Notes: a model not told the origin generated them from the letters alone. 64,000 bases of DNA from Flagellimonas myxillae (GCF_023502235.1 NZ_JAMFLY010000002.1:248001-312000), one strand, 5' to 3'; shown: positions 25,670-35,397, counted from the first letter of the stretch. Program-made: numbers and translations.

Positions 25670-26533
25670 CTAAACTTTTGGGCCAGTCCTGAACTGAAGG
25701 GGTGGAAGACCGTATTTTTCCTTAAAGGATTTATTGAAGTGCGAGGGATTCTTAAAACCGCTTTCGTAGCAGATTTCGTTCACGGTCAAGTTGGATTGAT
25801 CCAGAAGGGTTTTGGCATATTCCAAGCGTTTGTTCTTGATCCAATTCCCAGGGGTTTGATGAAACAGGGATTTAAAATCCCGCTTAAACGTTGATAGGCT
25901 TCGACCACACAGGCGGGCAAACTCCTCCATGCCCAAATCGTATTGGAAATTCTTTAGCATGGTATATTCCATATCCGCCTTTTGGGTGTTCATTAGGGAA
26001 TAAAGGTATTTGGCCAACACCCTATTCTTTGGATTCAACAGAATATTGAAGAGCAACTCCCTAAACTTGATTTCCACCAAACCTTTTGGGATTTCCCCAC
26101 TTTGTTTGAAATAATTAAAAATGCTAAATATTAAGGATTTGAAGGAGTCGTCCACATGGATTTCAAAGATTTGGTCGTGGTCTTGGTCTGAGGATGGAAA
26201 TTGCAAATTGGGATGCTCCCTAAAGAACTGGGTGACAAAATCATCAGAAATAAAAAAGAGGATAACACAGTAATCCACTTCAAAATGCTGTTTTGTGGTA
26301 TACACCCCCTTGCGTACAAAGAGGGCATCCCCTCCTTCAATCTCAAAAGTTTGGTTGGGGGAAAACCAGTCTTTTTTACCGCTGATCACATAATTGATCA
26401 CATGCGAATCAGTATACAATTTAAAGTTTTCAACATCTATCGGACACTTGTACTCAACAAAAAGATAGTCATCGCCAACCAACTTATTATAGGCTGGGTG
26501 TTTTCTAAAATATTGTTGGATGTCCACTATCAT
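25670..26533 (-). CDS. AraC family transcriptional regulator
   Basis: A 287-residue regulator. The N-terminal cupin-like sensing part is at about 30-120 (WFSPNQTFEIEGGDALFVRK). The C-terminal AraC domain is at about 190-285 with two helix-turn-helix units (MEEFARLCGRSLSTFKRDFK; TVNEICYESGFKNPSHFNKS). The effector is unknown. Likely target is the PepSY-like gene directly downstream. Confidence 0.92.
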   Translation of the reverse strand: MIVDIQQYFRKHPAYNKLVGDDYLFVEYKCPIDVENFKLYTDSHVINYVISGKKDWFSPNQTFEIEGGDALFVRKGVYTTKQHFEVDYCVILFFISDDFVTQFFREHPNLQFPSSDQDHDQIFEIHVDDSFKSLIFSIFNYFKQSGEIPKGLVEIKFRELLFNILLNPKNRVLAKYLYSLMNTQKADMEYTMLKNFQYDLGMEEFARLCGRSLSTFKRDFKSLFHQTPGNWIKNKRLEYAKTLLDQSNLTVNEICYESGFKNPSHFNKSFKEKYGLPPLQFRTGPKV

Positions 26534-26581
26534 ACCTTAAAATTAGCAATTTCGATAGGATAGCCGTTCAAACTGAAACAG

Positions 26582-27760
26582 TTACAAATACGCCAGCCAC
26601 CATTTTTCGCGATGCGCGGTTTTATAATCGTTGTACCAACTACAAATAGGATACAAAGCAATCATTAGTACAATCCAAATGAGATAAACCACCCAAAGAC
26701 TAAAACCATATCCTTGGAGTTCTGGTTGTAGGGTAATCCATAGGTCAATAATCATATCTGAAAAGCTAAAACCTGTCATTACGGCGGCTATACATGCCAG
26801 CGCATGGATAACGTAAATGTGAAGGACATAGAAAAACATGGGCACCTTCCCGATGACCACTATTTTTTCAACTAGGGAGTTTCGCCAGCCTTCGGCAACA
26901 GACAAAAAGACCAAGGATGGTCCTATCGTAATCAACAAGAATAGAAGCGAAGGAGGGTATTTGCTAACGTTAAAGAAGGAGGCAATGGTAAGCCCCAAAC
27001 TGTCTTGGGTAGACCAAGGCACCAGGTCCCCATAAATATTGATTGCCCTTATAGCAAAAAACAATACGGTGGCGCCCAGCCCTAACTGCAACAACATTTT
27101 TTTTCGTTGCTGTGGATCGAAAGAGGGTTTATATAGCTCCCCGAGATAGTAGCCCAGGGGCATTACAAAAATCCAAGGAATAAGGGAATAGGCGCTAAAC
27201 ACTTGAAGCCCTCCCAAATTTACCAGACCAAATACATGGAGAAAGGTCCATAACCCAGATGCAACCGGAGATTCCGGACTAAATCCGTCCAGTGTGTTAT
27301 GCCCAAACACCACGATCAAACACAAGGCAAGGCCCAATTTTTTGGGAAGATGGATGAATCCGGCAAGAAAGATCATTCCTATGCCCAACACCCAAATAAC
27401 CTGCAAAAGAATACCAGAATAATCCAATTTGAACATCCAGGCCAATTTGATGATGGTTATTTCCGCGATCACCAACCAGAGCCCACGTTTCAACAACCAT
27501 TTGCTCAGGGATTTTTTATCCCTTCGTTGGCCCACAAAAAAGGCTGATGTTCCCGCAAGGAACACAAAAACGGGCGCGCAGAAATGGGTTACAAATCGGG
27601 TCCAGAACAAGGGAACGTTCGTCTGACTGAGGTCCGAGGGGTCGAACATGAATGCATCAAAGTGAAAATAATCCCTCACATGATCCAAGGCCATGATTAC
27701 CATGACCAAGCCACGCAACATGTCGATGGACTTGATGCGCTTTCGTCTATCATTTTCCAT
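26582..27760 (-). CDS. heparan-alpha-glucosaminide acetyltransferase-like (DUF1624) membrane protein
   Basis: A 392-residue inner-membrane protein with about ten spans. The N-terminus RIKSIDMLRGLVMVIMALDH and FVTHFCAPVFVFLAGTSAFF are hallmarks of the DUF1624/HGSNAT-like family, which in the lysosomal relative transfers acetyl groups across a membrane. Substrate in this organism is unknown. It is a single gene with 193 bp of unremarkable DNA upstream; the AraC gene starts 48 bp after its stop. Confidence 0.85.
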   Translation of the reverse strand: MENDRRKRIKSIDMLRGLVMVIMALDHVRDYFHFDAFMFDPSDLSQTNVPLFWTRFVTHFCAPVFVFLAGTSAFFVGQRRDKKSLSKWLLKRGLWLVIAEITIIKLAWMFKLDYSGILLQVIWVLGIGMIFLAGFIHLPKKLGLALCLIVVFGHNTLDGFSPESPVASGLWTFLHVFGLVNLGGLQVFSAYSLIPWIFVMPLGYYLGELYKPSFDPQQRKKMLLQLGLGATVLFFAIRAINIYGDLVPWSTQDSLGLTIASFFNVSKYPPSLLFLLITIGPSLVFLSVAEGWRNSLVEKIVVIGKVPMFFYVLHIYVIHALACIAAVMTGFSFSDMIIDLWITLQPELQGYGFSLWVVYLIWIVLMIALYPICSWYNDYKTAHREKWWLAYL

Positions 27761-27953
27761 GATTTTTTGGTTTAGGTTGATGTGTTGGTTTTAATCGGCT
27801 CAACCAAAAGTGAGGGAACAAGGACGTTGAACCAACCAATACCCTAAAATAAGCAATTCCAATATTCTATGAAACTGAATATGAGTCCAATGCAATAATA
27901 AAAGTGTTCTATTTTATGCTATGTGGATTAAAATACCACGAATGCCAGGGAAT

Positions 27954-30797
27954 TTAATCTATGGCAAATTCCACTTTTTCGGTCTGTCCATTTCCTGAAA
28001 TTTCTATACTGTACGACCCCTTAGGCAGATAGGTTTTGCCATTCTTCGCTTCTTCCAATTTCATTTTATTCTTTTTGAGGAAGTTGCTTTTCCCCTTTTT
28101 GGAAAACGCCAGGTCGTAGGACAATACATTCAATCCCTTGTCGGCCAGCATCTGGGAAGAACTTACCTCAGTGCCATTGGCTGTCATTACCTTAAAATGG
28201 CATTGGCCAGCTTGCGAAGCGTAATAACTTAGGTCTATGCCGGGTGTATTGGGCTTGACCCATCCGTAAGATGGATTGCCCCAATTTTTGGAGTGCTTGA
28301 TGTCCTCTATCTCGAATGCAACCAAATCCTTCGACCAAACTTCGGAGGTCATTTGCTGTAGTACGGAGATATCGGCTTTATAGATACTCCTACCATGGGT
28401 GCCCACCAACAAATGTTTTGCCTTGGGTTGAATCACCAGATCGTGCACTGCCACGTTGGGCATTCCATTTTGGAAAAGTTCCCAATTAACCCCCCGGTTG
28501 AAACTTACATAAAGCCCATTGTCTGTTCCAGCAAATAGGAGGTTTTCATTTTCAGGGTCTTCAACAAGCGCATTTACCGGTGAAGCAGCAATTCCATCAG
28601 CAATCTTCTTCCAACTTTGGCCATAATCCTCGCTTACATATATATAAGGAGTAAAGTCGTCCCATCGATATCCGTTCAAAGTGGCGTAAACCCGTTCCTT
28701 TTTGTGTTTCGATGCCGCTACTTCGCTTACCCATAGTTTTTTGGGCAGGGAAGATGAAATGTTGTCCCAACTTCCTCCACCATTTTTTGAAACATGCAAA
28801 AGACCGTCATCACTCCCCACATAGAGCAAACCAAACTTAAAGGGCGATTCGGAAATTGTGGTCAGCGTACCATAGGCCACATTGCCTGTTCTGCCTCCTT
28901 GGGTAAGATCGTCAGATATGGCTTCCCAATCCTTGCCTTGGTTTAGGGAACGATGTAGTTTGTTACCCCCTAGGTATAGGATATCCTGATTGTGTTCGGA
29001 TAACAGGATGGGGGACTGCCAATTGAAGCGGTACGGGGATTCCCCAAGCTCATGTTTGGGCTGTATGTAGTCCTGGGTTTTCTTTTCCAGATCCACGCGA
29101 TAATAGTTCCCAAATTGAAAGCCGGTATAAACGATGTTCGAATTCCTATTATCTATCTGCACTTGCATGCCATCGCCCCCAATGATCATTTGCCAAGGGT
29201 TGGCCCCGGATTGGTGCCAGTTGCGATTTTCTTTGTTGTTGTGGGCTCCCTTCCAGACCCCATTGTCCTGCAACCCGCCATAAACATTATAGGGTTCTTC
29301 AAGATCCACATTGATGGCATAGAATTGGCCTACCTTAGGAGTATTGTTCTTAATCCAATTTTCACCGTCATCATAGCTAATGTTCACTCCACCATCATTA
29401 CCATTGATGAGATGTCCTGGTCGCTTCGGGTTGATCCATAGGGCGTGATGGTCCACATGTACATTTTCCTTTCCGATGGAGGTAAAGGTGTCCCCGCCAT
29501 CTTCGGATTTGATTAGGGGAACCCCGGCCAAATAGATACGGTCCTTGTTACTTGGGTCTATCCGTATCTGCGCAAAGTAATATCCGTAACTGTAAAACAG
29601 GTCATCGATATATTTTGAGTTCATTTTTTTCCAACTTGATCCCGCATTATCACTTCGGTACACCTCAGCTCCGATCACTGGGGTGTCGAACAAAAGCGAA
29701 TTGGCATTCTCCAGATATTTGGCAAGATCCTCTGGCTTTACAGAACCGCTCCGAACCATTTGCTTTACATTTTCAGCCCTATATTTTTCTTGAAACCCAT
29801 TGGTCTTTAAATAGTCGTTCAATTTTTTTTCATCCAAGGCGAGAAAGGTTTCCACATCCATGGATTTGAAGTCGTCCTTGGTCAATTCCTCTTTTTTAGC
29901 CTTGTCTTTTTTCTCCCTCCTAAATTGACTATCGTGAACCGCGTAGACCGTGTTGTCATCAAAAACGGCCAGCCCTATGCGACCGACCCCATCGCCCGTG
30001 GGAAAACCAGAGCCTTCGGTTGTGATCAACGTCCAGTGGTTCCCACCATCAACGCTTTTGTAAATGCCGGAAGACGCACCATTGCCCACAAAATTCCAGG
30101 CCTTTCTATCCTTTTCCCATGCCGCTGCATATTGAATATTAAAGTTGTTGGGAGAACAGGCGACATCAATAATTCCTGTGGCATCATTTACGAATAAGGT
30201 CTGCTTCCAGGTTTTTCCTCCATCCATGGTCTTATAGATACCTCGTTCCTGGTTAGGCGAATACAAATGTCCAGTGACCCCAACAACCACCTCGTTGGGA
30301 TTGTTAGGGTTGATGATAATCCGGCCAATATGGTGCGAATCGTGCAGTCCCATATTTTGCCAAGAGGTCCCTTTATCCATGGATTTTAGGATTCCAATAC
30401 CCGCATAAGAAGAACGGGACGAATTGTTTTCACCGGTGCCTACCCAGAGTGTGCCGCTATTCCAATCCACGGCGATATCGCCAATGTTTTGAGTATCGGA
30501 GTTATCCAGGATTGGTGTAAAGGAAATCCCGTTGGTATTAGTGTGCCAAAGCCCTCCTGAGGCATAGGCAACGTAAAATTCTGTAGGGTCGTTGGGGTTT
30601 ACATCCAGGTCCACGACCCTGCCGCTCATCACTGAAGGGCCAATATTTTCCAGGGGAATATTTTTTACGGTGGAGGTCTCGGCCATTGTATTTTTTTGGG
30701 CCAAGGACTGCATCATTTTTTCTGGGGAAGTAGCTTTTTGTTGGGCAAAACTTGATTGAAGGACCAAGGCCAACATAGGAAGTAGGAATCGTTTCAT
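27954..30797 (-). CDS. secreted VPS10/sortilin-type BNR propeller protein
   Basis: A 947-residue exported protein. Signal peptide 1-18 (KRFLLPMLALVLQSSFA), then a very large beta-propeller of sortilin-N/BNR repeats with Asp-box-like pieces (GGLWHTNTNG, KSMDKGTSWQNMG, KTMDGGKTWKQTL, KSVDGGNHWTLI, RSDNAGSSWKKM, VSEDYGQSWKKI). A charged insertion (KKDKAKKEELTKDDFKSMD) splits the propeller. The C-terminal 130 residues form a beta-rich domain without a clear T9SS sorting signature. Relatives include glycosyl hydrolase-like xyloglucanases; no catalytic residues can be assigned here. The frame is open to 31031 but ATG at 30797 gives the signal peptide. Confidence 0.85.
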   Translation of the reverse strand: MKRFLLPMLALVLQSSFAQQKATSPEKMMQSLAQKNTMAETSTVKNIPLENIGPSVMSGRVVDLDVNPNDPTEFYVAYASGGLWHTNTNGISFTPILDNSDTQNIGDIAVDWNSGTLWVGTGENNSSRSSYAGIGILKSMDKGTSWQNMGLHDSHHIGRIIINPNNPNEVVVGVTGHLYSPNQERGIYKTMDGGKTWKQTLFVNDATGIIDVACSPNNFNIQYAAAWEKDRKAWNFVGNGASSGIYKSVDGGNHWTLITTEGSGFPTGDGVGRIGLAVFDDNTVYAVHDSQFRREKKDKAKKEELTKDDFKSMDVETFLALDEKKLNDYLKTNGFQEKYRAENVKQMVRSGSVKPEDLAKYLENANSLLFDTPVIGAEVYRSDNAGSSWKKMNSKYIDDLFYSYGYYFAQIRIDPSNKDRIYLAGVPLIKSEDGGDTFTSIGKENVHVDHHALWINPKRPGHLINGNDGGVNISYDDGENWIKNNTPKVGQFYAINVDLEEPYNVYGGLQDNGVWKGAHNNKENRNWHQSGANPWQMIIGGDGMQVQIDNRNSNIVYTGFQFGNYYRVDLEKKTQDYIQPKHELGESPYRFNWQSPILLSEHNQDILYLGGNKLHRSLNQGKDWEAISDDLTQGGRTGNVAYGTLTTISESPFKFGLLYVGSDDGLLHVSKNGGGSWDNISSSLPKKLWVSEVAASKHKKERVYATLNGYRWDDFTPYIYVSEDYGQSWKKIADGIAASPVNALVEDPENENLLFAGTDNGLYVSFNRGVNWELFQNGMPNVAVHDLVIQPKAKHLLVGTHGRSIYKADISVLQQMTSEVWSKDLVAFEIEDIKHSKNWGNPSYGWVKPNTPGIDLSYYASQAGQCHFKVMTANGTEVSSSQMLADKGLNVLSYDLAFSKKGKSNFLKKNKMKLEEAKNGKTYLPKGSYSIEISGNGQTEKVEFAID

Positions 30798-30833
30798 GAA
30801 GTAGAGGTTTTGTTTCCTTGTGGAAGGTATGAA

Positions 30834-30865
30834 TTTGTCTTCGGTATCGCAATTACCTACATTTG
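30834..30865 (+). promoter_or_regulatory. promoter of Xaa-Pro aminopeptidase gene (TTTG-N20-TACATTTG)
   Basis: TTTG at 30834-30837, 20 nt, TACATTTG at 30858-30865. Same spacing as the sdh and sufE promoters. Predicted transcript start near 30871, about 14 nt before the ATG at 30885. Confidence 0.7.
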
Positions 30866-30884
30866 AACAAACCATTTGTACAAG

Positions 30885-32177
30885 ATGAAATACGATCCCA
30901 TCAGCAAGCAACTTTTTATCAAAAACCGTAAAAAGTTCATGGCACAAATGCAGGCCAAAAGCATTGCAGTGTTCAATTCCAATGATATTTATCCCATAAG
31001 TGCAGACAGCACCATGAAGTTTGAGCAGCACAGGGATATTTTTTATTTAAGTGGAGCTGATCAGGAGGAAACAATTTTATTGTTGTTCCCGGATGCCTTG
31101 GAAAAAAAGCACCGGGAAATACTGTTTGTTCGGGAAACCAACGAACACATTGCGGTATGGGAGGGTGCTAAGCTTACCAAGGTACAAGCAACTGAAGTAT
31201 CGGGGATAGAGACCATTTATTGGCTTACAGATTTTGATAAGATCTTTTTTGACTTGATGACAGAAGCTGATACCATATACTTCAACACCAATGAGCATTA
31301 TAGGCAAGCGGTGGTGACCCAGACCCGGGAGGACCGTTTTATCGAAAAATGTAAAAAGGACTTTCCAGCCCACCGATGGGCAAAAAGCAATCCCATTTTG
31401 CAGCAGATCAGGGGGGTGAAGGAACCTGAGGAGATTGCTCTTATGCAACAAGCTTGTAACATCACCGAAAAAGGGTTTAGAAGACTATTGGCATTCACAA
31501 AGCCGGGGGTTTGGGAGTACGAAATGGAGGCCGAATTGTTGCACGAATTTGTGCGAAATCGTTCCAAGGGATTTGCCTACACTCCGATTATTGCAGCCGG
31601 CAAAAACGCCAATGTCCTACACTATATTGAAAACAACCAGCAAGTAAAAGACGGGGATCTGATCCTGATGGACGTGGCCGCGGAATATGCAAACTATTCC
31701 AGTGACCTTACCCGTACCATCCCAGCTAATGGCAAGTACTCCAAAAGGCAAAGAGCGGTATATGATGCCGTTTTGAGGGTGAAGAACGATGCTACCAAAA
31801 TGCTTGTTCCTGGAACCATTTGGGCAGAGTACCATAAGGAGGTGGGTAAAATTATGACGTCGGAGCTGTTGGGCCTGGGCTTGTTGGACAAGGCTGATGT
31901 GCAAAATGAAGATAAAAACTGGCCGGCCTATAAAAAGTACTTTATGCATGGTACCAGTCACCATATAGGTTTGGATACCCACGACTACGGGGAGTTGAAA
32001 ACCCCAATGGTCGCGAACATGGTATTTACGGTGGAGCCTGGAATTTATATACCCGATGAAGGCTTTGGAGTGCGATTGGAAGATGATGTGGTGATTCAGG
32101 AAAAAGGAGAACCCTTTAATCTGATGCAAAACATTCCCATTGAGGCCGAAGAGATTGAAGCGTTGATGAACGCATGA
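30885..32177 (+). CDS. pepP: Xaa-Pro aminopeptidase (M24)
   Basis: A 430-residue aminopeptidase P that removes N-terminal residues before proline. The N-terminal creatinase-like domain is followed by the metal-binding pita-bread domain from about 180: MDVAAEYANYSSDLTRTIP (two Asp ligands), HGTSHHIGLDTHD (His), FTVEPGIYIP (Glu) and GVRLEDDVVI (Glu). A TTG at 30876 is in frame, but ATG at 30885 fits the promoter and family. Confidence 0.93.
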   Translation: MKYDPISKQLFIKNRKKFMAQMQAKSIAVFNSNDIYPISADSTMKFEQHRDIFYLSGADQEETILLLFPDALEKKHREILFVRETNEHIAVWEGAKLTKVQATEVSGIETIYWLTDFDKIFFDLMTEADTIYFNTNEHYRQAVVTQTREDRFIEKCKKDFPAHRWAKSNPILQQIRGVKEPEEIALMQQACNITEKGFRRLLAFTKPGVWEYEMEAELLHEFVRNRSKGFAYTPIIAAGKNANVLHYIENNQQVKDGDLILMDVAAEYANYSSDLTRTIPANGKYSKRQRAVYDAVLRVKNDATKMLVPGTIWAEYHKEVGKIMTSELLGLGLLDKADVQNEDKNWPAYKKYFMHGTSHHIGLDTHDYGELKTPMVANMVFTVEPGIYIPDEGFGVRLEDDVVIQEKGEPFNLMQNIPIEAEEIEALMNA

Positions 32178-32192
32178 TCATATACTTGAATT

Positions 32193-32369
32193 ATGATTAG
32201 GCAACTGTTTCTTTTTTTGCAACAAACGGACATTGAAAAAAAGATGGAGGAGGCCCCGGACAGCTCCTATGAAATAGGCGTGGTTATTGGGTCCTACCTT
32301 CCTTTTGTGGTGTTGGTCGGGATTGCCTATGCGATATACCATTACAATAGGAAGAAGCGGGGTAATTAG
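32193..32369 (+). CDS. 58-residue single-span membrane protein
   Basis: A small ORF 15 bp after pepP. It starts MIRQLFLFLQQTDIEKKMEE, has one membrane span (VVIGSYLPFVVLVGIAYAI) and ends in a basic tail (YHYNRKKRGN), the positive-inside pattern for a cytoplasmic C-terminus. Close coupling to pepP and an ordered span support a real gene. Function unknown. Confidence 0.65.
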   Translation: MIRQLFLFLQQTDIEKKMEEAPDSSYEIGVVIGSYLPFVVLVGIAYAIYHYNRKKRGN

Positions 32370-32376
32370 CATCGCG

Positions 32377-33645
32377 CTATTCTTTATTTCCAATTAAATT
32401 GGAAATAACAAAAACCACCAACGCCGGCAACACCCAACCCATGTGATTTTCTTTAAGCGGAATCCACGAGCTTATCGTAGAGATGGATTCTCCCCAACCA
32501 ATACTTCCAAGAAAATCGGGAATGCTAAATAAGATGGTAATAGCAACCACCCATCGGAACACCTTTGGCGAAGCCCATTTTTCTGGAACTAGATTTAAGA
32601 GGATCAATACTATGGTAATGGGGTAAATAAACATCAAGGCAGGAAGGGCCACGGCAATGATATAGCCTACATTAAATTGCCCCATCAATACCCCAAGGAA
32701 ACAACCTATAACGGCCGTAATGGTATAAGCAACATTAGAGTCATTAAAGCGTCCTTTGATAAAATCCGCGGTTCCGGTTATGATTCCAACCGCGGTGGTA
32801 AAACAGGCCAGCCCAACCAAAATACTGAGCAACAGTGCAGCAGTGTTTCCCCAGGTTTTTTGACTAATGCCACTGAGCAAGGCTGTCCGGGAAATTTCAG
32901 CATCAAAAGCATCGCCAAATAGAGCCCCGGTCAAGATCAGCCCTGCATATATCAGCAACAATCCCAGACCGGCAAACCAACCGGCCCTAGCGATAAGTCC
33001 TTTTTTGGTTTCGTACGAAGCCTGATTGTCCTTTAGGTTGATAGAGATGATAATGACCCCTCCCACAACCACAGCGCCGATAGCATCGAAGGTTTGGTAA
33101 CCTTCTAGAATTCCCGCCGTAAAGGAGTTGTTGAACTCAGAAACCCCAAAATTGAAATCCAATCCAAAGATGGCAGCCCCCATAATCAAAACCAGGACAA
33201 TCAAAATCCCTGGAGTTAAAAATTTCCCGACCAGATCCAAAATTTTGGAACGGTTCACCACAAAAATGTAGACTAGTGCAAAATAGATGATGCTCGTTAA
33301 CAAATAGGAAGAATCCCAATTGGGTTGAATGGCCATCTCATGAGTAACCGAAGCTGTTCTCGGAGAAGGCAGCGATATGGAAATGGCATAAACGATATAG
33401 CAATAGGCCAAACTGAAAGTGGGAGAGACCTTCTTTGCAAAGTCGAACATGGTGCCCTGTAGCTTTGCATGGGCCAAGATCCCAAGAATGGGAATTAAAA
33501 CAGCCGAAAGACAAAAGCCCAAAGTAACCAACCACCATAAATTTCCCGATTTGAAACCTAGTTGGGGAGGTAAAATAAGGTTCCCGGCACCAAAGAAGAG
33601 CGAGAAAAGGGCAAAAGCCGTTATCGCAACCGTTTTTCTGTTCAT
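32377..33645 (-). CDS. brnQ: branched-chain amino acid transport system II carrier protein
   Basis: A 422-residue LIVCS-family secondary transporter with about 12 spans, importing leucine, isoleucine and valine, driven by a cation gradient. N-terminal signature AFALFSLFFGAGNLILPPQL and later GGVIIISINLKDNQ and YPITIVLILLNLVP. Single gene; the gap upstream (33646-33891) is AT-rich with no clear element. Confidence 0.93.
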   Translation of the reverse strand: MNRKTVAITAFALFSLFFGAGNLILPPQLGFKSGNLWWLVTLGFCLSAVLIPILGILAHAKLQGTMFDFAKKVSPTFSLAYCYIVYAISISLPSPRTASVTHEMAIQPNWDSSYLLTSIIYFALVYIFVVNRSKILDLVGKFLTPGILIVLVLIMGAAIFGLDFNFGVSEFNNSFTAGILEGYQTFDAIGAVVVGGVIIISINLKDNQASYETKKGLIARAGWFAGLGLLLIYAGLILTGALFGDAFDAEISRTALLSGISQKTWGNTAALLLSILVGLACFTTAVGIITGTADFIKGRFNDSNVAYTITAVIGCFLGVLMGQFNVGYIIAVALPALMFIYPITIVLILLNLVPEKWASPKVFRWVVAITILFSIPDFLGSIGWGESISTISSWIPLKENHMGWVLPALVVFVISNLIGNKE

Positions 33646-33891
33646 AAAATGTTAATAATTTTTTGTTAAAATAAATCAAATAATTATATTTCGGAGAAGT
33701 ATTTCAGCGGTAGAATGTCTCATTTGGTCGATGAGGGTGCATTTCATCGAAAAACGGCTTTTTAAAGATGAGTCGCAAAATAAAAAGTTATCAACAGCCG
33801 TTGCTAAAATAGATGTACAATATAAATCGGAACATATTACATAAAACTACAAACTAAAAAACTGCATTTTCCCGATCCCCAAATCGCTTGA

Positions 33892-34173
33892 ATGCCTTCC
33901 CAAAACAACACCTTACTTATGAAGACTTCCTCCAACCACCATGGCAACAAATTTTCTTCTTTCTTCTGCAACCTATTTGGCCACCACTATGTAGTGTCCA
34001 AGAAAGTTACACAACATATTAAAGAATACAAGTGCCTGCACTGCCAAAAAGAAGTTACCACCGATGCAAGTGGCAAACTTTCTGCACTTACCCCCCAAAT
34101 GCAGGACATTAATAGTACACTGGAAGACATGTACCGCAGAAGACAGGGAAGACAAGTTCCCCAAGTAGCATAG
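33892..34173 (+). CDS. small zinc-ribbon-like hypothetical protein
   Basis: A 93-residue protein. A Cys/His cluster (FFCNLFGHHYVV, then YKCLHCQKEVTTD) suggests a metal-binding ribbon, like short DUF1660-type proteins. The C-terminus is helical and basic (LEDMYRRRQGRQ). ATG at 33919 is an alternative start. It stands alone between brnQ and thiL. Confidence 0.65.
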   Translation: MPSQNNTLLMKTSSNHHGNKFSSFFCNLFGHHYVVSKKVTQHIKEYKCLHCQKEVTTDASGKLSALTPQMQDINSTLEDMYRRRQGRQVPQVA

Positions 34174-34296
34174 TATACTGCCGTACAAGCATAAAAAATT
34201 TCAAGGTTTATCCCGGAAATTGAGTAAGCAGTTTGTTCAATTCAGTCAAGTGCCCCAAGACCGTATTGTGAACTTTGAGCCTATTTTCGGGATTTT

Positions 34297-35343
34297 TTAG
34301 TTTGTAAAAGAATTCCACCCTTGGGCAGACAGCGCAATCTTTGTGTTGGCCCGCGTAATCAAATGAGCCCCTTCTCCTTTAGACGTCATGTGCCCAATTA
34401 CGGTAAGGTTGGGGTTGGCTTTAATTTTTGGAAAGTCTGCCTGATCAATGGTAAAGAGCAATTCATAATCCTCACCCCCGCTTAATGCAATCATGGTGGA
34501 ATCCATTTTAAATTCCTCTGATGTGGAGATCACCGTGGGGTCCAATGGGATTTTATCTTCGAAAAGATTACACCCAACATCACTTTGTTCACAGAGGTGT
34601 AGAATTTCCGACGAAAGGCCATCACTGATATCAATCATGGAGGTGGGTTGCACTTCAAGTTTTTCCAAGAGTTCCACTATATCCTTCCGCGCTTCGGGCT
34701 TAAGCTGCCGTTCCACCAAATAAGAATAAGGTTCCAGATCGGGCTGGCTGTTGGGATTCACCTTGAACACTTCTTTTTCCCGCTCCAATACCTGAAGTCC
34801 CAGATATGCTCCACCGACATCCCCGGTAACGACCAAAAGATCATTGGCCTTGGCCCCTGAACGATACACTATATTATTTTCGTTCGCCACTCCAATTGCC
34901 GTAATGCTGATCAACATCCCTTTGGTGGAAGAGGTGGTGTCGCCCCCAACCAAATCCACTTTGTACATCTGGCAGGCTTGGGCCACCCCTGCATAAAATT
35001 CTTCGAGGGCTTCCAACGGAAACCTATTCGAAACTGCAATGGAAATTGTGATTTGGGTTGCGGTAGCATTCATGGCATAAATGTCGGATAGGTTTACCAT
35101 CACCGATTTATATCCCAAGTGTTTTAAGGGCATGTAGCTCAAATCAAAATGTACACCTTCCACCAACAAATCTGTGGAAACAATTGTTTTTTGGTCCTTG
35201 TGGTCCAGGACGGCAGCATCATCCCCGATTCCCTTAAGGGAGGAAGGTTGGCGCAATTCAAACTGTTGGGTAAGGTGTTTGATCAAACCAAATTCCCCAA
35301 GATTCTCCAATGCCGTGCGCTGCGGATTTTTGTCTTCTAGCAT
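34297..35343 (-). CDS. thiL: thiamine-monophosphate kinase
   Basis: A 348-residue ThiL that phosphorylates thiamine monophosphate to thiamine diphosphate. Signature blocks are GIGDDAAVLDHKD, LLVEGVHFDLSYMP, LVGGDTTSSTKGM, MIDISDGLSSEILH and SGGEDYELLFT. Normal length is about 320-350. No TPP riboswitch is visible upstream. Divergent from the lipoprotein gene at 35409. Confidence 0.95.
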   Translation of the reverse strand: MLEDKNPQRTALENLGEFGLIKHLTQQFELRQPSSLKGIGDDAAVLDHKDQKTIVSTDLLVEGVHFDLSYMPLKHLGYKSVMVNLSDIYAMNATATQITISIAVSNRFPLEALEEFYAGVAQACQMYKVDLVGGDTTSSTKGMLISITAIGVANENNIVYRSGAKANDLLVVTGDVGGAYLGLQVLEREKEVFKVNPNSQPDLEPYSYLVERQLKPEARKDIVELLEKLEVQPTSMIDISDGLSSEILHLCEQSDVGCNLFEDKIPLDPTVISTSEEFKMDSTMIALSGGEDYELLFTIDQADFPKIKANPNLTVIGHMTSKGEGAHLITRANTKIALSAQGWNSFTN

Positions 35344-35380
35344 TTGGCAAAAGTAAATAGGATAATTATAAAATGGTATC

Positions 35381-35397
35381 TTTAAGTTAAACTTAAA
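35381..35397. promoter_or_regulatory. 17-bp perfect palindrome upstream of lipoprotein gene
   Basis: TTTAAGTTAAACTTAAA, 8-bp perfect arms around one base, ends 12 bp before ATG 35409 and 38 bp before thiL on the other strand. Either a repressor operator or a stem in the leader. AT-rich, so some chance of coincidence. Confidence 0.3.

Noticed and set aside
33705-33755. tRNA-like piece (TTTCAGCGGTAGAATG followed by a CTCAT/ATGAG hairpin with 7-nt loop)
   Set aside because: There is no acceptor stem partner and no T-arm, so it is not a tRNA gene. The right part loosely resembles the TTCGTCGA box (GGTCGA and CATCGA), but the period is 19, not 21.
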